64,000 bases of DNA from Siphonodentalium dalli (Eukaryota > Mollusca > Scaphopoda > Gadilida > Siphonodentaliidae), in the NCBI GenBank assembly GCA_032622095.1, contig CP136064.1:186850209-186914208 (forward strand), in the 5' to 3' direction. Of this stretch, positions 34,471-46,000 are shown piece after piece. The translations under genes were made by a program, and so were the position numbers. Each line of letters opens with the position of its first letter. The first letter of the stretch is position 1. The notes beneath the pieces are model-generated. The model searched no databases and was not told where the DNA came from. It was given only the letters and a program-made list of their open reading frames with translations.

Positions 34471-35369
34471 TGTAACTGACAAACGGAAGCAGTGTAATAG
34501 GTCGATACACCACAAAAACCTGCCTCGGAACATCAGATCAGTGATTTTATCAAAATAATAGTGTGGCTCCCCTTACATCGTACAACTGAAGTGAGCACCA
34601 TCAGCACATATATTCTACTCAAAATGGTTCAGTTGTGAATGAATACAGCTGACACTGTCTCACTAAGTGACCCACCGGAGGCAGTCGTGTGTGGGCAATT
34701 AGAATGGGTTTTTTGGTATCAATAGACTGGCAATGTGCACGCATGCACATTCAGGGGGGGTGGATATTCACAATGTACAAACAGGCGAAATTAAGGCAGT
34801 TTCGAGAAATGATTATATCATTGTGTTTCAAACATTAAAACTTCGCACACCCATCCACACACGTCACACAGGCCTGCCAAATCTGTTCCTCCTCGGGTCC
34901 AACTCAAGATAAGTGGATAATCCATGACGTTACGCGCGTTGATGCTACCATTATCTCATTTTTAGGGAACACAGCAGTTGTTTTTGGAATACACATTATA
35001 TACTCTGCGGCTCCGTTTGGGGGCAAGGTATTTTATAATTTATAATTCAAGTAAAGTGGAACAATTATTCCCCAAAGCTACCTTGTACCCTCTTCCGAAC
35101 GTGTTGGACAATGGAAAGTGTAGCAATTACTTAAGACGACATGCAGTTCATTGAACTGTTCTGTGTACAGATAAATGTTTTGTGTAGCATAGAGGTTTAT
35201 AGTAAAGGGTGACTTATTTCCAGACGGATGGATTATATGGAATCGTTACATGTAGCACACTCCTGTATGTACAGGGATTTATCAGGCTACTGCCAGTTGT
35301 TATAATTTTGTGCTGACAATTCTTCCTACACTATTATTTTGGGCTGTACTTTGGAACCCTGGCATAGGC

Positions 35370-35552
35370 CTAAACCAGGCTAAATGGGAAATACTTTACA
35401 ATGCCCGAAACAACAGAAGATGCATGCTCATAGTCATTACTGGACGAAATAAACTCATCCTCACAGGAAACAAGTTCACCTGATTCCACGTTGGATTCAC
35501 CGTCTTTAGCCATGCTCATATAAGTAACTTGCTCCATTGTGCATCGAGCCAT
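35370..35552 (-). CDS. small acidic, Ser-rich ORF (hypothetical)
   Basis: 60 codons starting MARCTMEQVTYMSMAKDG, with the acidic stretch CEDEFISSSNDYEHASS. It lies between the two palindromic blocks at 34.4 and 35.7 kb and has a TATATAG-like box about 20 nt upstream of its ATG. It could be the N-terminal piece of a decayed transposase. It does not fit UXS1 in phase or content. No family is recognised and it may be chance. Confidence 0.2.
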   Translation of the reverse strand: MARCTMEQVTYMSMAKDGESNVESGELVSCEDEFISSSNDYEHASSVVSGIVKYFPFSLV

Positions 35553-35672
35553 AATATAACTATATAATGAGCTATAACCACCACAAGGACACCCATACCT
35601 AATCCTACCACCAAAATAACTAGTTTGGGTTACGTTCTACTTCATATTTGTTGCTCAAACGTCACCAATTGT

Positions 35673-35757
35673 GTCTATGAGATAACTCGTAGTTGGCACT
35701 GGTGGTGGGAATACCCAAATTACTTCCGCCAGTGCCAGCTACGAGTTATCTCGTAGT
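35673..35757. repeat. long hairpin with CTACGAGTTATCTC motif, right
   Basis: Arms of 28 bp (TATGAGATAACTCGTAGTTG... and its complement) with two mismatches around a loop of about 28 nt. Confidence 0.75.
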
Positions 35758-36900
35758 ACTATCAATCGCTGTTTCTGTCATCTAAACTCGCGATGTCATC
35801 CAATTCTTGATTCAATGAAGCCAAATTATGGTGTACTAAGGGTATATATCTTGCCACGATTTGGCAAACTGGCAGAATTACTAATTGATTTCCGGCACTC
35901 AACGTGTTAATGCCTATCTGCCACTAAATAAAACCAACATGGATAACAAACGAAGATAATTTTATTTGCCGGTTAACGGTGATCACCAGTGAACCATTTG
36001 GGATGAAATGAATACTTTTTCAGGGTTACACATATTGGCATGTTCATGTATTGCCTTATTCTGAAAGATATCACTATTTGCTAAAAGCCACATAGTTGAT
36101 GCTGCCTGGTTACATCGTGATTATATTCTAAACTAACACACTGTTCTGGCTAGTTCCAATTAATGATTATGTAGACGAGGTCCAGATGTTAGCCACTGAA
36201 GGATGATCAGAACTATTTCATGGTATAAAATGTCATGAATGTAATGAAGTCAGACGTTGAAATTAATTGCGAATTTTAACAATTTCCTCTACTGTTGTTG
36301 ATGGCGGTACAAAAAATTGTCAGTACACTTATTTTATCCACGAATTTAACATTTTGTCGTACAGAACCTACTACATGTAGTAAACAATATCAATGTCTGT
36401 ATTCAGTACCAAATGACAAGATCCTTAATTTAACCCTTCAAATTGTTAAAAAATAAAACACAATTATGATACCTTGACTTTATCAACTTATACTTAAATG
36501 AAAATGTAGAGTATTACTGTAGATAATAAGAACTTGACTTAATTTATCGACTAATTTACTAAACAATATTAGATATTTGCAGTTTGTTGATAAACAGAGA
36601 TTTCCACCAGTGGCTACAGCAGTACTATTCCCCCCAAAATTTAGCGGATACCATAGAATAATACATGTAATGTTTAATATCTGTGCTCATGTAAATGAGG
36701 CCCATGCAGTTAGCCCTCGGTTGACCACATGAACTTGGGATTCTGGAGGATTGCCAGTGAGAAATCAACCAATTTTGGCTAAGTAGCTCATTTGGCAGAT
36801 TTGCACATGCCGTACTTCATCTGGAAGGCCTTTGACAAATGTTGAAATGTATTAAAATGTACTCTGCTCTCTTGTTTGCAGTACTTAAAATGAAACTCAC

Positions 36901-36937
36901 CTGTCTTCTAGGGAATGAGTAAAATGGCTCCATCCAA
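36901..36937 (-). CDS. UXS1: probable short UXS1 exon (membrane-proximal)
   Basis: 37 nt between a strong acceptor (pyrimidine-rich, TTAATTCCAG, 36938 upward) and a good donor GTGAGTTTC (36900 downward). In the only phase that joins the next exon it is open and reads GWSHFTHSLED, then Arg at the junction with KVSDTNYG. The W..F pattern resembles the segment just after the membrane anchor in animal UXS1. It starts two bases into a codon, so a further upstream exon is required. No transcript data; intron length would be about 13 kb. Confidence 0.5.
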
Positions 36938-37069
36938 CTGGAATTAAAAATGAAAGTGTCAATGACGATACATGTATACTCAACTTGGAATGGGGATGAT
37001 GCATGTCATACATCACAGTCAATGAAGCGATAAGGAATACGGAAAGTTGAAATGTTTAAGTAGTAGCAG

Positions 37070-37680
37070 AGGTTAACCCAAAGAGATGCGGTTTGGGATT
37101 AATTGGATGAAAAATGTTGGCTGTAGGGCATGCCAAAGTATTTAGTCATGCAAAGAGTAAAATCCAAGATGGCTGATGGTGGCCATGTTTTTCATCGAAA
37201 ATCGTTAAAATTTGTTAGTTCAGATCTAGAGGTGATCCTAAAAAAGCCTGTAAAGTTTCAAAACAATTCTCCAATAAATGTGGGCTGCAGGGAGTGCTGA
37301 TTGATTCACATTTGAAATCCAAGATGGCTGCTGGTGGCTATGTTTTTAAGGAATGTCGGGAAAGAAGGGAGTCTCCCATCTAGAGGTCACTCTGAAGATC
37401 CATATGAAGTTTGGTGACAAATGGATGAGAAATGTGACCTGTAAGGTGTGCTAAAGGATTTATTTAGTCATACAAAGAGTAAAATCCAAGATGGCTGCTG
37501 GCAGCCAAGATGTTTTTTTAAATTCAGAAAAAATGGTAAGCACCCATCTTGAGGTCACCCCGAGGATCCATATCAAGTTTGGTGATGATCAGATGAGGGA
37601 TATGCTCTGTAGGGTGTGCTAAAGGATTTAGTGGTGCAAAGAGTGGTCCAAGATGGCTGCATGTTTGTTTGATTTATCAG
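37070..37680 (+). repeat. pearl-like tandem core, family 1 (AAGATGGCTG units)
   Basis: AAGATGGCTG occurs near 37168, 37322, 37490 and 37650, about 155-168 bp apart. It comes with TCTAGAGGTCAC, GAAGATCCATATGAAG and GTGATG blocks, as in 1-949 and in the inverted copies at 54930-55300 and 56160-56420. Confidence 0.6.
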
Positions 37681-39089
37681 TTACACTGGTGTAATTGTTT
37701 TCCATAGGACTCAGTGCAAACGTTTTAGTGTATACTGTTTACAATATAAATCCTAGGTCAAAATTTTTCTTTAAATCTGAAAGATTGACATTTGCAGAAA
37801 CTTTTTATGAAAAAAAATCATGTCAGTCTAGTAGGGAATTCACCATTAAATCTTGTGTTTTCGTAACTTGTGTCAGAACCGCACTAAAAAAATAATGTCA
37901 TATACATGTATTACACCACACCACAAAATTCAAACTTCAATACAAAGGGTTTTTTTTTTATTATATTTTTATTCAGACAAAATAATTTCAGGATAAAAAA
38001 AAAGAAACAAAAAACAAATACATACACATCTTATACAATTTAGTCTTGTTACACATAAAATGTTTTTCCACCTTTGTCTGTTTTTTATATTTGTGGGGAG
38101 GGATGGGTTGGGATGGCATATATAAATGCACAAATGCATGGAGTCAATGGTCATTTGAAATAATACTGTGTTGTTTGTCTTTCTGTTGGTAAATCTATAT
38201 CGGGATGTCTATATATGTCAATCTAAAGTTATCTTGTTGTTACATAAAAATGCATATGCAGTGGGGTATATCCCAGCACAACATTATGAACGAGAGGCCG
38301 ATTGTGAGAGGCCGATCACGCTCAGCAGACGTTTAACCCATCCCTTTGCGATAGTAAATCACTATGATCAGAATCATAAATTAAGAGTTTGGATGTTGAA
38401 TTATATAAGTATACTGTTATGTACTATTATAGATAAATGTACAAACACATATTATTGGAATTTATGGGTCACTCGCATATATAAAAGAATGCACTGGCAC
38501 AGGATCAAAATGCTGCACCAGCGCAGCCTTGCATTAAATGTGAAAAAGTGACCCAGACATGGAGTTATTGGGTTAATAGAGTCCAATTAAGTTTACAATG
38601 ACAATGTGCCAACAACACAACCATCAAGATAAGCCACCTAACTGCTGACCCATTAATATCAATTATATAGCAGCGCTGTCAACTAATCACTGGCATTGTT
38701 TATGCTGAACCTTGGCATCTCTATTAAACCTTATAAGATTTTTAATGACCTCAGACCATCTGTAGAGCGATATACTCAGCTATGCAATGCAGCAAAGATT
38801 TTCTTGTCTACTGTTAATAGCATGCCATGTGTATTTTTGATAAAAAAAATTAAAAATTAGATACTGTAGCTTTCTTTATCTGCACATTGGCATAAGAGAC
38901 ATCAGAAAGTTATATAGCCATATTAATAGCTAAGACGTCCAAAGGCATGTGATAGAATTGGTGAAGTGAGGTTTAATATCGCTCCGAACAAAGATTTTGG
39001 ACCGATTTAAACCAAATTTTGTGTGGTGAGTCAGGATACCCTTGGCATAATGGTGTTATTTTTTCAAATTGTTTTAACATAAAAAAAAA

Positions 39090-39162
39090 ACAATAATTAA
39101 CCGACGCCCGCCAGCCTGCCGACCTCGTCAAAGGATAAGTCCAGTTTTTTTTTAACTTGACT
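39090..39162 (+). repeat. pearl/HINE 3' end, same family as the one in the LINE
   Basis: CGACGCCCGCCAGCCTGCCG, then CTCGTCAAAGGATAAGTCC and a stem-loop AGTCCAGTT...AACTTGACT ending at 39162 before AAAAATA. This parallels the 19667 terminus (hairpin ending GACT followed by A residues). No tandem core is recognised upstream, so this is a solo or diverged copy. Confidence 0.55.
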
Positions 39163-39259
39163 AAAAATACTGTTGAAACAGGTGTCCCAACTCCCAAGGC
39201 ACCCCGACAATGGGGTAACTTGAGACAATTGCATTATATACCCATGCAACACCTAGTTC

Positions 39260-39300
39260 AGTTGCTCTAATACTCTGTAATACAGTGTATTAGAGCAACT
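39260..39300. repeat. 41-nt near-perfect palindrome
   Basis: Arms AGTTGCTCTAATAC and GTATTAGAGCAACT are perfect, and the 13 nt between them (CTGTA-A-TACAG core) is itself inverted. Only one T:T pair and the central A break symmetry. Confidence 0.9.
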
Positions 39301-39949
39301 AAAAATGGCTCTATGAAGGATAGACCGATGACAATACAATGTAGAAAGAAGCTTGTAAAATTTGCCAAAGATTTTAGCAACACAACATACAGCCAGGGCT
39401 TCAGTTTTGTTACCATTAACCTTTATCCATATTGGAAAGCAAAGACATTTATGGCTGAACACTAGTATGTCCTGTATCACCACAAATGTAAAGTGGACAA
39501 TATGTTGTTGTCAGTATGATGACAAGTAATATTTATCCACCAGACGCTTTCACATGGCTGTCAAAAGAGATTCCAGATTGAAGAGCCACACATCTTGGAT
39601 GTTCCCTGTTAACATTTTATCGACATTATTTGGCTTGCCTCCTTTAATTTCACAATTTAAATGAGGCAACAGAAAGTACTGACAAATAAACCTGACATTC
39701 AACTTTACCTTGGATAGAATAATTCAATTCTATAGATAGTGCATGCATCCTATAAGTACCAAATATAAACTAATAACCAAATAAAGACATTATACTAAAA
39801 TATGACAAAATATTTAAAATATAATTTGCCCTTTACTTTTTCGCCGATTCTGATATTAACATGGTAAGATTTCAAACTATGCCACTGGTCCATCCTAGTC
39901 ATTGTGCATAACAATTCCAGTAGGCCCTGTAGTTGTAGGGGGTGGGGTT

Positions 39950-40575
39950 GCTTGATCCCTTGGTATACTGGGTATTATAGTCTGCTGCTATGTTCCGGGA
40001 GATAGTGAGCATTTCAGGGTGATTTCAGATTGATATTGTTACATACAGGTGTACTAGGAAATTAGTAGTCAGTGCACAGGGTATTGGTACCCTGGTTAAA
40101 CAGGATAAAAGCACAAGGAGTGTGGCAAATTGAGACAGTGTCTCAAGTCACACCAGTACTAGTACATGTATGTCATAAATCTGATTTTCTTCAAAAATTA
40201 AAAACAAAAAATTTATAATATATATAAAAAGACAATTTGTTGACACATCCCATCAGTATTTCTGGAGTTTTGGTAATTTTCCTATTGAGACAGTTCCTTG
40301 TGTGTCTGATATGCAGTGGAAATTTTCAAAGTTTCCTTATATGGGCTGTTTTTTTTCACACCCCCGCAATGTTCTTGCCACTAAAATCACACCAAGACAC
40401 CACAGGGGTGGTCCGGTCTGTGTCCGGACTGTTTAAGCTTCATTCACAGCATACATATTAGGCGATGGCAGCATTTTGAGGGTTAATTGCCCTGATTTTT
40501 TGGTGGGGTAGCTTGATCCTTGGTATACTGAGGTATTATAGTCTGCTGTTATGTTCCGGGAGATAGTGGGCCCAT
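39950..40575 (+). repeat. direct repeat pair around TGATCC..GGTATACTG
   Basis: The segment at about 39950-40015 (TTGGTATACTGGGTATTATA, GTCTGCTGCTATGTTCCGGG, AGATAGTGAGC) recurs at about 40509-40572 with small differences, roughly 555 bp away. Confidence 0.6.
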
Positions 40576-40629
40576 ACTTCTTAGTGAATATATATGGTCC
40601 TCACATATTCTCAAAATAAGTATCCCTTT

Positions 40630-40747
40630 TAATGCGGTCCTCAGCCGTTTACAACACGGTCTTAATGTAATGAAACGCGGTTGTGGCATTTACAATGAGT
40701 TGAGGGTGTGTTGTGACCACATTGTAAATGGCTGAGGACCGCCTTGG
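40630..40747. repeat. small foldback MITE (GCGGTCCTCAGCC ends)
   Basis: GCGGTCCTCAGCCGTTTACA at the left and the complement of GCGGTCCTCAGCCATTTACA at the right, total about 118 bp, with a non-palindromic centre. Confidence 0.7.
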
Positions 40748-41551
40748 GTATCTGACAACGCAGTCGCGTTGAAATTTTCTATCACAGTGCCAAAAAAGTA
40801 TATCAACACTGAATTACTATTTTGCAGTACGGTATATCTTTTAATTTCGTTTCATATACAGGTACATTCACGGTGAATATGTTGTGTTATTTTCCCACTC
40901 CTGGTGTTTGTTCGATGTGATGTAGTTTTCCATTCAAAATTATGTTGTAGGCCCTACAGGTTTTACTGTATATAAATCACTTTTTAATTGTTTTATATGT
41001 ATCAAGTAATTTGTGTGTGAACAAATCAAGGCAAACATGTTAAATATTGACTGGATGGAGCTGTATTTAATCAGGGGGTGAGATACAACAGACATCCCAA
41101 CAATCTGCCCCCCCCCCCCCCAACCCCTGACATTGTATCGCACTGCAGAACAATTGAAGAATAATTGCCCCTTGTCACAAGCCGACACAATGGCAGACAC
41201 AATCAAATAGTGTGAGAATCAAAGTTGGATGGTGCTTCAATGCAGTTGGCTTTCTTTACATATTATAATAGGCCTACCGTCAAATTCAAAAAATGACTTG
41301 CAAGTTACATTGCAAATTTGCAAATCAGACTTGGCAGCCAAGTTGGCTTGACAATTGCTTGAGACAAGCATTTCGAAAAAACGTACCAATAAGACACAGG
41401 ATGAGTAATGTTAGCACAGCCATTTGCTTCAATTTACTCCTGCATTTCCTATTTCTGAATAAATTCTGAACACTACGCAGCATTATTACTGGCCATAATT
41501 TCCATAAAGGCGTTCGTCACTGAATCGATACATGTTTCTTTTTTTTAACAG

Positions 41552-41629
41552 GAAGTGACTTATCGCGCACCGGTTGAAAGTGACTAAATGACAGAACAAG
41601 ACGCTGTACATATTCCGGAATTTGTATAG
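41552..41629 (+). other. orphan exon-like segment, plus strand
   Basis: A textbook acceptor (TTTCTTTTTTTTAACAG ending at 41551) and donor (ATAG before GTAAGT at 41630) enclose 78 nt. All three frames contain a stop, so if real it is a non-coding (UTR) exon. It could equally be chance. Confidence 0.2.
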
Positions 41630-41710
41630 GTAAGTCACACCCAATGAGTTTGACGCTTCGCAGTGCTTTTATCTGACCTCATCATAACTGAATATACGCG
41701 TTCACTTTTG

Positions 41711-41722
41711 GACTATAAAAGC
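41711..41722 (+). promoter_or_regulatory. TATA-box-like sequence
   Basis: CTATAAAAGCGG is a strong TATA match in a locally CpG-richer stretch (41540-42070). No downstream gene could be recognised; an open frame at 41985-42182 has no known motif. Confidence 0.2.
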
Positions 41723-43099
41723 GGTCCTATGTTCGGAATAGAGAGTTTCCTGTTTACCGAGGTAATTTTAGTGAGAATGCACTTTGGTGAATTCGGGACC
41801 GGACAATTTGTTCGGTATGGCGAGGGATTCGGTTTATAGAGGGTACGGTTTTGAGAAGATTTTGTTGTACCACTCTTTATCATTCCATGCATACACAGAT
41901 AAAATGCGGTCTTTAGTTTCCCCAGCGCTACAGGGCGGTACCGTACATATCACTCTTTAGCAACGCGACGTAATATAAACTCATATGAATTACCATCCAG
42001 CTTCTTACATAATTGCAGGCGAGAGATCAGGACAACAGGGCCGACCATGGTTCGGTCCGTTGGAAGAAAATTTTGAAATCGAAGCAAGAAATCGCAAAAC
42101 CCTAGTATCTAGATTGCCCTCATGCTTTCCTAGTGTTGGAAATTTAAGTTCAAACCTCATACTCAGCATTGCTCACCTATAGGTTGGAAATTTTCCAATC
42201 GATAACCATTCCATGCAGTCCACAATTTTGACCAAATGAAGTAAAATATTGTTTTCTTAAACTAATTAGCAGTTTTTTTTATTGGCCACGGACGGGAACA
42301 TGACACACAGGGTGCACCCGTTCGGCCAGGTGCGAGAATTTTTTTTTTAATCTGAACAAGAAAATCGCAAAATCTGGTCTCGAGCCTTCCTAGAGTTAGA
42401 CATAGCAAACCTGACACCGACCCCGACCCCCAAGAACAATTTCAACCTATTGTTGGGGTGAAATTTCCAACTAATGTTGTGTCAGGTGTGAATTTTTCAA
42501 CTGTTGAAAATGTTGACCAAAGTTGGGGGTGATACAACCCCATATCACCCTCTCACACGTCCCTGTCAATAACGCTACTCGGTTTGTCCGTTTAAGGTAG
42601 GGGGTCTGGAAAAAAAACTCCAGTATAAAAGGTTGAATTTTTTTTAATTTTTAATTAACCCACCAGCCCGGGAATGAAAGTTTTTTCTGTCCGATCTCGG
42701 ACACCCATTCCTCCAATACAAGTTTTTTCCCAATTTTTTTTCCAAGGGCAATTGGGGACCCACCCACAAGGGTTTAAAGAAAAACGGGGGAAATAGCAGA
42801 ATACGGAATGCAGAGGCCCAAGGGTGTAATCTATTTTAAATAACCATTCGGATGAAAGGCCAATCAGGAAAGTAGGCTACCAGAGATATAAGAAAGTCAC
42901 AAAATAATCAGTAATTAAACTTGTCAAATAAGGTTCCGCATCCATACTCATAGGTGCCCAATCATCAACAGGTTTATATATATGCATAAACAAGTGGTTA
43001 GAACAGCGTATGAAAACTTATCTCACTTGCTGACTATAGCCCCGGCTATATATATGACCGAAGAAATAGTCGCACAGTCTCTGTTTTAATTATTTAATT

Positions 43100-46000
43100 T
43101 TCCATCTGCATTGAGTCTGTGCCATTAACCTATAATGACGATTAAATAATTGAAGAACACACTGTCAAGATACACGTATTCTTTGCAAATGGCAGAAAGT
43201 ACCGTACTTGCCGAAACAAATGGGCTTGCAACGCGCTCGCTGCTTCGAGCACATGTATACTACCTGTATACTACCGTGGTGAAAGGCATAATGATATTAG
43301 ACGCTAAGTTATGGCCCAAGAATACCCTAGTTCGGCCTTTTTTTGAGCGGAAATTTGGTGGCAGAAGCTGGGAACATGCCACAACAGAACCGTGGGCATA
43401 ATAAGACACACTATGGAAAATATAAGACTGGCATCATATAATTGTAAATCGGTAAAGTCGTCTACTGTCGCTGTTAACGAGCTTTGTAATAAATGTGATA
43501 TTATATTGCTGCAGGAACATTGGCTCTTGAGAAATGAACTACATTTATTACGTTCAATTCACAATGATTTCGAGGCAGGCGGAGTGTCTGCTATTGACTG
43601 TGAACGGGATATCATGGTTGGTCGTCCATATGGCGGAACAGCTATAATGTGGAGGAAATCGTTTGCTGACAAGGCTTGTTTTGTTACATACGACGATCCG
43701 AGAATAGTGGGTCTCAACCTTAAATCTGCGTCTAGTTCAATGTTAATTCTCTGTGTTTATCTACCAACGGACGAAGAGAGTAATGCTGAGGTATTCATTG
43801 ATTACCTTGGTAAACTTGATGCCATCATACAGGAGGCTGATACCAACAATGTTGTTGTTCTTGGCGATTTTAACGCATGTGCGATCAGAAATACAGGCAA
43901 CATGAGTGAATTAGCGGAGTTCTGTAAAGATTCATCTTTGATAATGTCGGATGTTAATTTTTTCGGACAGGCATCCAATACATTCACATTCCTTAGTGCG
44001 GCACATGGCTCTGTGTCATGGTTAGATCACTGTATATGTACGACATCGATGGATTCCGCTGTTGCGGCAATGGAGATAAATTACGATTACCTGACCTCCG
44101 ACCACTTTCCGTTAATTGTGTCGATAAAATCTGATCTTCTTCCTGTGTGTAGCCCATCTACTTCTGTTTCGACAACAAGACATAATATAAACTGGAAATG
44201 TACCAACTCAGCGCAAATGGATAAATATTGTTATTTATCCGGACAATTATTGAGAAAAATTAATTTTGAAATATTAACGAATGACTCTGATGGCAATCAG
44301 TTTCGAGACACCCATGATAAAAGCTCCATTATTGACAAAATATACGAACATATTATCGACGCCCTAAAGAAATCTTCCACCGATTGTTTAACTGTAAACT
44401 CTAACGGAACAGACAGATTCAGTCCAATACCTGGATGGAATTTACATGTGAAGCGTTTGCACAGTGAAGCTAGGGAAATATTCTCTATATGGGTTAATCA
44501 AGGAAGACCTCGATATGGATACATTTATGACACTATGTGTCGAAGACGATCGATATTCAAATCCGCTCTGAGAAAATGCAAATCGAACGTTGAGCAGATG
44601 AAGGCTGATGAACTAGCTAAGAACCTATGTAGTAACAATTTAAATGCATTTTGGAAATCTGTTTCAAAAGGAGCCAAATGTGGAAACGCAAACTCGATAG
44701 GTGGAGCAAATGGCGAGGCTGATATTACCGAGATGTGGGGCGAACATTTCAGAAACGTCTTTTCCAACAATGATGAATCAGTGGACAACAAGTGCATAGG
44801 TACCAACGACAACAATTTCGGGTCAACGCAAGGCGATGCAATCATAACTGTTACTGAAACTGATGTGATCGATGCGGTAAACAAACTTAAGACTGGTAAG
44901 TCTGCGGGACCAGATGATATAACGGCTGAGCACTTAAAATTCTGCGACAGCCATATTTTCACGTGCCTTACGATAATCTTCAATGCTATAATCAAACATG
45001 GACACCTTCCCCCAAATTTGTTGAAAGTGACCCTTGTGCCAATCTTGAAAAATAAAGCTGGGAATATTGCCGACAAAGACAACTACCGTCCAGTGGCGTT
45101 ATCCTGTGTTATTTCAAAAGTATTGGAAATGGTGTTATTCAATAAATGCTCTGAACAATTATATACCACAGACAACCAGTTTGGTTTTAAAAAAGATCAT
45201 TCAACGGACGGCTGCATATTTGCATTAAAAGAAGCGATACGACATTATAATTCTAAGGATACTCCTGTTTTCGTGTGCTTCTTGGACGCAAGTAAAGCGT
45301 TCGATCGTGTCAACCAGGAAATGCTACTACGACATCTAAAGCAACGATCAGTGCCATCAGCTATTATTCGGATCCTTAAGAACTGGTTTCTAAATCAGAT
45401 GTATCATGTTCGCTGGGGACAGACATACTCGACATGCTTCCGGCCCACGACTGGTGTTAGACAGGGCGGTATATTAAGCCCTTATTTATTTAATGTGTAT
45501 ATCAACGAGATTAGCGAAAGACTGAATACATGTGACGTTGGGTGCATTGTTGGCAGTGCAAAAATCAATCATTTATGTTATGCTGATGATATGTGTATTA
45601 TTGCACCATCTTTGGAGGGACTACGTCGTTTGTTGAGAATATGTGAACACGAGGCTAAGAAGATTTATTTAACTTATAATATTATAAAAACTGTGGGGAT
45701 GACTTTTATCCCTAAATCTCTTCATATTCGGTCATTTCCAAAACTATACTTAATGGGCAATGAACTCAAGTTCGTGTCCTCCTATAAGTATCTCGGACAT
45801 ATACTCAACAACGAATTTTCCGATGATAATGATATTATGCGCCAATATCGGTCTATATGCTCACGCTCAAATATGCTTATTAGAAAGTTTTACAAATGTT
45901 CGCCTAATGTGAAAATGTATTTATTTAAAATGTTCGTATCTCCATTATATTGTGCTCATCTTTGGATTAACTATACCAAACGTTGTTATAGAAAACTTAC

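Larger units (their letters stand above)
1362..36937 (-). other. UXS1: UXS1 gene, partial at the 5' end (gene span)
   Basis: UDP-glucuronic acid decarboxylase 1, a type II Golgi/ER membrane protein of the extended SDR family. It converts UDP-glucuronate to UDP-xylose with bound NAD, supplying xylose for proteoglycan linkers and other glycans. Ten exons (23671-23763, 15756-15813, 13206-13386, 12126-12230, 11047-11106, 7777-7898, 5942-6061, 3455-3617, 2774-2877, 1362-1463) have GT-AG borders and join with no phase conflict into 368 residues ending in TAG. An 11th, 36901-36937, is likely and brings the total to about 380 residues; vertebrate UXS1 has about 420. Diagnostic residues are the Rossmann loop GGAGFVGS, the active-site segment LLASTSEVYG and the catalytic YxxxK in ACYDEGKR. 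The missing N-terminus should hold the start and transmembrane anchor. Introns carry most of the transposons described here. Confidence 0.95.

Noticed and set aside
35370-35552. The acidic ORF as the missing first exon of UXS1
   Set aside because: No hydrophobic anchor. Neither possible donor gives the phase needed by the 36901 or 23763 exon, and it lies downstream of the 36901 exon in gene order.
43340-43400. TGGTGGCAGAAGCTGGGA, similar to a tRNA-Leu primer-binding site of LTR retrotransposons
   Set aside because: No LTR pair, no TG...CA borders and no gag/pol frames around it. A non-LTR ORF follows at once.
44525-45082. 185-codon minus-strand frame
   Set aside because: Antisense shadow of the LINE reverse transcriptase ORF.
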